Shown: in pieces, positions 5,619-8,271 of the stretch
Position numbering within the stretch: the stretch's first letter is position 1
How the letters are laid out: the number at the start of each line of letters is the position of its first letter
From: Hydrogenophilales bacterium RIFOXYD1_FULL_62_11
Lineage (GTDB): Bacteria; Pseudomonadota; Gammaproteobacteria; Burkholderiales; Thiobacillaceae
Assembly: GCA_001802655.1 (NCBI GenBank)
Contig: MGZO01000129.1
Location: forward strand, 48,702 to 56,972
Reading direction: 5' to 3'
DNA length: 8,271 bases
Notes under the pieces: model-generated
The model's database searches: none
Told to the model about the DNA's origin: nothing
What the model saw: only the letters and a program-made list of their open reading frames with translations
Made by a program: the position numbers and the translations under genes

Positions 5619-6953
5619 TTATTTGCCGATACAGAACTTGCTGAAAATCTCGCCCAGCAAATCGTCTGCGGTGAATTCGCCGGTGATCTCCGCCAGCGCC
5701 GCCTGGGCCAATCGGAGCTCCTCGGCGAACAACTCAAGCTGGCTCACGGTTTCGCGCGCCACCGCCACGTGCGTTGCCGCGCGCCCCAGCGCATCGAGGT
5801 GGCGCGTACGCGCCATGAACGCGCCCTCGCCCGCCGCTTGCCAGCCCGCCGCCGCCAGCAGCTTTTCGCGCAGCAATTCCACCCCGGCACCGGTTTTGGC
5901 AGACAGCCAGACCTCGTCGTCAGATACGCGCGGTTCTTCGTGCATGGCATCGATCTTGTTGTGTATCGTCAGCCGCGCCACCGCAGGCAGCCGCGCCAGA
6001 ATCGCCTGCTCGTCTGCGCCCACGCCATGCGCCGCATCCACCAGCAACAGCGCCACATCGGCGTTGTCCAGCGCCGCCCAGGTGCGCGCGATGCCGATTT
6101 TCTCCACCGCGTCGTCGGTCTCGCGCAAACCCGCCGTATCGATAATGTGCAGCGGTACGCCCTGAATCTGGATCGCCTCGCGCACCGTATCGCGCGTGGT
6201 ACCGGCAATCTCCGTCACGATCGCCGCCTCGAATCCGGCCAGCTGGTTCAGCAAACTCGACTTGCCCACGTTCGGCTGTCCGATCAACACTACCGTCAGC
6301 CCTTCGCGCAGCAATGCGCCCTGCCGCGCCTGTGCGCGTACGCCCGCCAAGGCGGCTTCGATGCGATCAAGCCGGCCGAACGCATCGGCCTGTTTCAAAA
6401 AATCGATTTCTTCTTCGGGAAAATCCAGCGTCGCCTCCACCAGCATGCGCAGCCGGGTCAGGGCTTCCAGCAACTCGTTTACCCGCGCCGAAAACGCACC
6501 CGACAGCGAGCGCACCGCCGAGCGCGCCGCCTCGGTCGACGCGGCGTCGATCAAATCCGCCACCGCCTCCGCCTGTGCCAGATCCAGCTTGCCGTTGAGA
6601 TACGCCCGCCGGGTGAACTCACCGGGCGTCGCCAGCCGCGCGCCGAGTTCCAGACAGCGTTGCAATATCAGATTGAGCACCACCGGCCCACCATGGCCCT
6701 GCAGCTCCAGCACGGCTTCGCCGGTGAACGAGTGCGGCGCGGCAAACAGCAGCGCGATGCCCTCATCGAGCGTCGTGCCATCTGTATCCAGAAAACGGGT
6801 AAACGTCGCATGGCGTGGTGCGGGTATCCGCCCGAGCACCGCAGCAGCAAGCGATGCAACATCCGCCCCTGACACCCGCACCACCCCCACCCCGCCGCGT
6901 CCGGGTGCAGTGGCAATGGCGGCAATCAAATCAGATTTAGGAATATCGCGCAT
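5619..6953 (-). CDS. mnmE: tRNA modification GTPase MnmE (TrmE)
   Basis: A complete 444-residue MnmE. With MnmG it forms the cytoplasmic complex that installs the (carboxymethyl)aminomethyl group at C5 of wobble uridine 34 in certain tRNAs. The N-terminal folate-binding domain is seen in IAAIATAPGRGGVGVVRVSG (10-29). The GTPase domain has G1 GQPNVGKSS (225-233), G2 GTTRDT (251-256), G3 DTAG (272-275), G4 NKID (332-335) and G5 SAK (351-353), and the C-terminus carries the catalytic CIGK (441-444). All key residues are present and the length is normal. The start at 6953 is supported by the conserved N-terminus (DLIAAIATAPG) although its ribosome binding site is weak. It follows yidC on the same strand, the conserved oriC-region order, but a terminator hairpin separates the two, so mnmE may have its own promoter in 6954-7000; I found none that is convincing there. 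Confidence 0.97.
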   Translation of the reverse strand: MRDIPKSDLIAAIATAPGRGGVGVVRVSGADVASLAAAVLGRIPAPRHATFTRFLDTDGTTLDEGIALLFAAPHSFTGEAVLELQGHGGPVVLNLILQRCLELGARLATPGEFTRRAYLNGKLDLAQAEAVADLIDAASTEAARSAVRSLSGAFSARVNELLEALTRLRMLVEATLDFPEEEIDFLKQADAFGRLDRIEAALAGVRAQARQGALLREGLTVVLIGQPNVGKSSLLNQLAGFEAAIVTEIAGTTRDTVREAIQIQGVPLHIIDTAGLRETDDAVEKIGIARTWAALDNADVALLLVDAAHGVGADEQAILARLPAVARLTIHNKIDAMHEEPRVSDDEVWLSAKTGAGVELLREKLLAAAGWQAAGEGAFMARTRHLDALGRAATHVAVARETVSQLELFAEELRLAQAALAEITGEFTADDLLGEIFSKFCIGK

Positions 6954-6997
6954 GGCTTGGTTTCATGGTGAATGCGGGCAAGACGTTACAGTGCCAC

Positions 6998-7030
6998 AAA
7001 TAGAAAGACCCGAAGCACGCCTCGGGTCTT
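6998..7030 (-). terminator. Intrinsic terminator between yidC and mnmE
   Basis: AAGACCCGA (7005-7013) and TCGGGTCTT (7022-7030) form a perfect 9-bp stem with an 8-base loop. On the minus strand it is followed by TCTATTTG, a broken U-rich tract. It lies 42 bases after the yidC stop, so it should end or attenuate the yidC transcript before mnmE. The tract is not a clean U run, so partial read-through is likely. Confidence 0.7.
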
Positions 7031-7072
7031 GAATGAGCCTCACCCCTTTCGGGAATAGCCTGATTCGTTGCG

Positions 7073-8269
7073 TCAGACTTTACTCGTTGCAGCCTTGCTA
7101 CCCTCAACCTGCTTGTTGATCCACCACTGCTGCGCGATCGACAGAATGTTGTTGACGACCCAGTACAGAACCAGACCTGCCGGGAAGAACACGAACATGA
7201 CGGTAAACATCACCGGCATGATCATCATGATTTTGGCCTGCATCGGATCCATCGGTTGCGGGTTGAGCTTGACCTGCAGTACCGACGTTACGCCCATGAT
7301 GATCGGCAAAATGAACCACGGATCCGGTGCCGTGAGGTCGGTAATCCAGCCAAGCCAGGGCGCGCCGCGCATTTCGACCGCGGCCAGCAATACCCAGTAC
7401 AAGGCAATGAAGACCGGAATCTGGATCAGGATGGGCAGGCAGCCTCCGAGCGGATTGATTTTCTCGGTTTTGTACATGTCGGCCATGGCCTGATGCAACT
7501 TGGCACGGTCATCGCCATAGCTTTCCTTCAGCTTTTGCAGACGCGGGGTCAGCGTTTTCATCTTGGCCATCGACTTGTAGCCGGCTGCCGACAAGGGATA
7601 CAGGGCCAGTTTGAGAAACAGGGTCAGAATGATGATGGCCCAGCCCCAGTTTCCGACGATGCGCTCGATCTTGTCCAGCGCCCAGAAGATGGGGAAAGCG
7701 AGCGGCGTCAGCCAGCCATAGTCACGCGCCAGGTCGAGGCCGGGGGCGGTTTGTTCGAGTACGGTCTGGGTTTGCGGGCCAGCATACAGCGGCACGGTAA
7801 AGGTTTTTTGCTGGCCGGGCGCTAACATCCCTTCGGCCAGCATGACGCCAGCGGAATAAACGCCGCCTGTTTCACGGGTATAAAACTCACGCTTTACGCT
7901 ACCTTCAGGCAACCAGGCTGAGACGAAATGGTGCTGCACCATGCCCACCCAACCGTTATTCGCAGTTTTTTCAAATTCCGCCTTGCCTTCCTGGATGTCA
8001 CCGAAGGCAATTTTCTGGAATTTTTTGGCATCGGTATAAACCGCTGCGCCTGTATAGGTTGGCAGGAAAAACTGCGATCCGCGCGGCGCCTCGCTATGGC
8101 GCGTCAGCTGGTAATAAGGCGTAAGGTCGATGGGCTGCGTGCCGCCGTTGATCACCCGCATCCTGACGGCGATTTCATAACTGCCGCGCTTGAAAATATA
8201 GGTTTTCTCGACCCGAACACCGGCGGCAGGATCAGTCCATGTCAAAGGCACTTCCAGTTGCGCAGCACC
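7073..8269 (-). CDS. yidC: Membrane protein insertase YidC (5' end outside window)
   Basis: The last 398 residues of a Gram-negative-type YidC; about 150 N-terminal residues, including TM1, lie beyond the right edge. YidC inserts inner-membrane proteins alone or with SecYEG. The visible part begins in the large periplasmic P1 domain, then the membrane core: TM2 at about residues 178-220 (ending IIILTLFLKLALYPLS), a cytoplasmic hairpin loop (SMAKMKTLTPRL...), TM3 with NPLGGCLPILIQIPVF (266-281), TM4 DPWFILPIIMGVTSVLQ (310-326) and TM5/6 MPVMFTVMFVFFPAGLVLYW (345-364). Numbering here counts from the GTG codon at 8251, an internal codon and not the true start. At the position of the E. coli groove arginine (Arg366) there is lysine (codon 7610-7612), which keeps the positive charge. 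Its neighbour mnmE fits the rpmH-rnpA-yidD-yidC-mnmE arrangement; the preceding genes would be expected to the right. Confidence 0.96.
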   Translation of the reverse strand, partial: GAAQLEVPLTWTDPAAGVRVEKTYIFKRGSYEIAVRMRVINGGTQPIDLTPYYQLTRHSEAPRGSQFFLPTYTGAAVYTDAKKFQKIAFGDIQEGKAEFEKTANNGWVGMVQHHFVSAWLPEGSVKREFYTRETGGVYSAGVMLAEGMLAPGQQKTFTVPLYAGPQTQTVLEQTAPGLDLARDYGWLTPLAFPIFWALDKIERIVGNWGWAIIILTLFLKLALYPLSAAGYKSMAKMKTLTPRLQKLKESYGDDRAKLHQAMADMYKTEKINPLGGCLPILIQIPVFIALYWVLLAAVEMRGAPWLGWITDLTAPDPWFILPIIMGVTSVLQVKLNPQPMDPMQAKIMMIMPVMFTVMFVFFPAGLVLYWVVNNILSIAQQWWINKQVEGSKAATSKV

Positions 8270-8271
8270 GC

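Noticed and set aside
5619..5636. mnmE terminal 18 bases as one half of an attachment-site pair
   Set aside because: I found no second copy in the window (only a shared 7-mer GATACAG near 4380), so no island boundary can be claimed from this alone.
5508..6872. 454-codon plus-strand open frame opposite mnmE
   Set aside because: Arg/Gln/His-rich shadow of mnmE without recognisable motifs.
1..8271. CRISPR array, tRNA, rRNA, DnaA boxes or complete insertion sequence
   Set aside because: No regularly spaced repeats, cloverleaf pattern, rRNA-like stretch, TTATCCACA-type box cluster or transposase was seen on either strand.

Overview
The window looks like chromosomal DNA of a betaproteobacterium (a Nitrosomonadales- or Rhodocyclales-type lineage is my guess). 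The backbone genes are GC-rich, and yidC followed by mnmE is the conserved gene order seen near oriC in many proteobacteria (rpmH-rnpA-yidD-yidC-mnmE). The assignment rests on protein resemblance and gene order only; there is no rRNA or other taxonomic marker here.

Layout, left to right. (1) 3-371, plus strand: the 3' end of an LplT-type lysophospholipid flippase. (2) 395-423: a terminator-like palindrome between two convergent genes, whose core is also an exact match to the chromosomal ParB-binding (parS) core. (3) 449-2179, minus: a DEAD-box RNA helicase with a long Gly/Arg/Asn-rich tail, preceded by a 391-base gap (2180-2570) that probably holds its promoter and a roughly 300-nt structured leader. 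(4) 2571-4340, minus: an MsbA-like ABC exporter. (5) 4341-5618: an atypical, AT-richer segment holding a SAM-dependent methyltransferase (4563-5210, minus), a stretch that looks like decayed coding DNA (5242-5515), and a hairpin suited to terminating mnmE. (6) 5619-6953, minus: complete mnmE. (7) 6998-7030: an intrinsic terminator. (8) 7073-8269, minus: yidC, with its 5' end beyond the right edge.

Functionally, the right part is housekeeping: YidC inserts membrane proteins and MnmE modifies wobble uridines of tRNA. The left part handles phospholipid recycling (LplT) and RNA remodelling (helicase). The middle is accessory. The methyltransferase resembles those of surface-polysaccharide clusters, and the ABC exporter could in principle handle a lipid or glycan, but no direct link between them is visible.

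The two most interesting signals are the parS-like palindrome, which fits an oriC-proximal location, and the low-GC methyltransferase segment downstream of mnmE. The 3' end of mnmE is a known integration site for some genomic islands, and short repeated words flank this segment. No CRISPR array, tRNA, rRNA or complete insertion sequence is present, and I do not see a complete undescribed multi-gene system.
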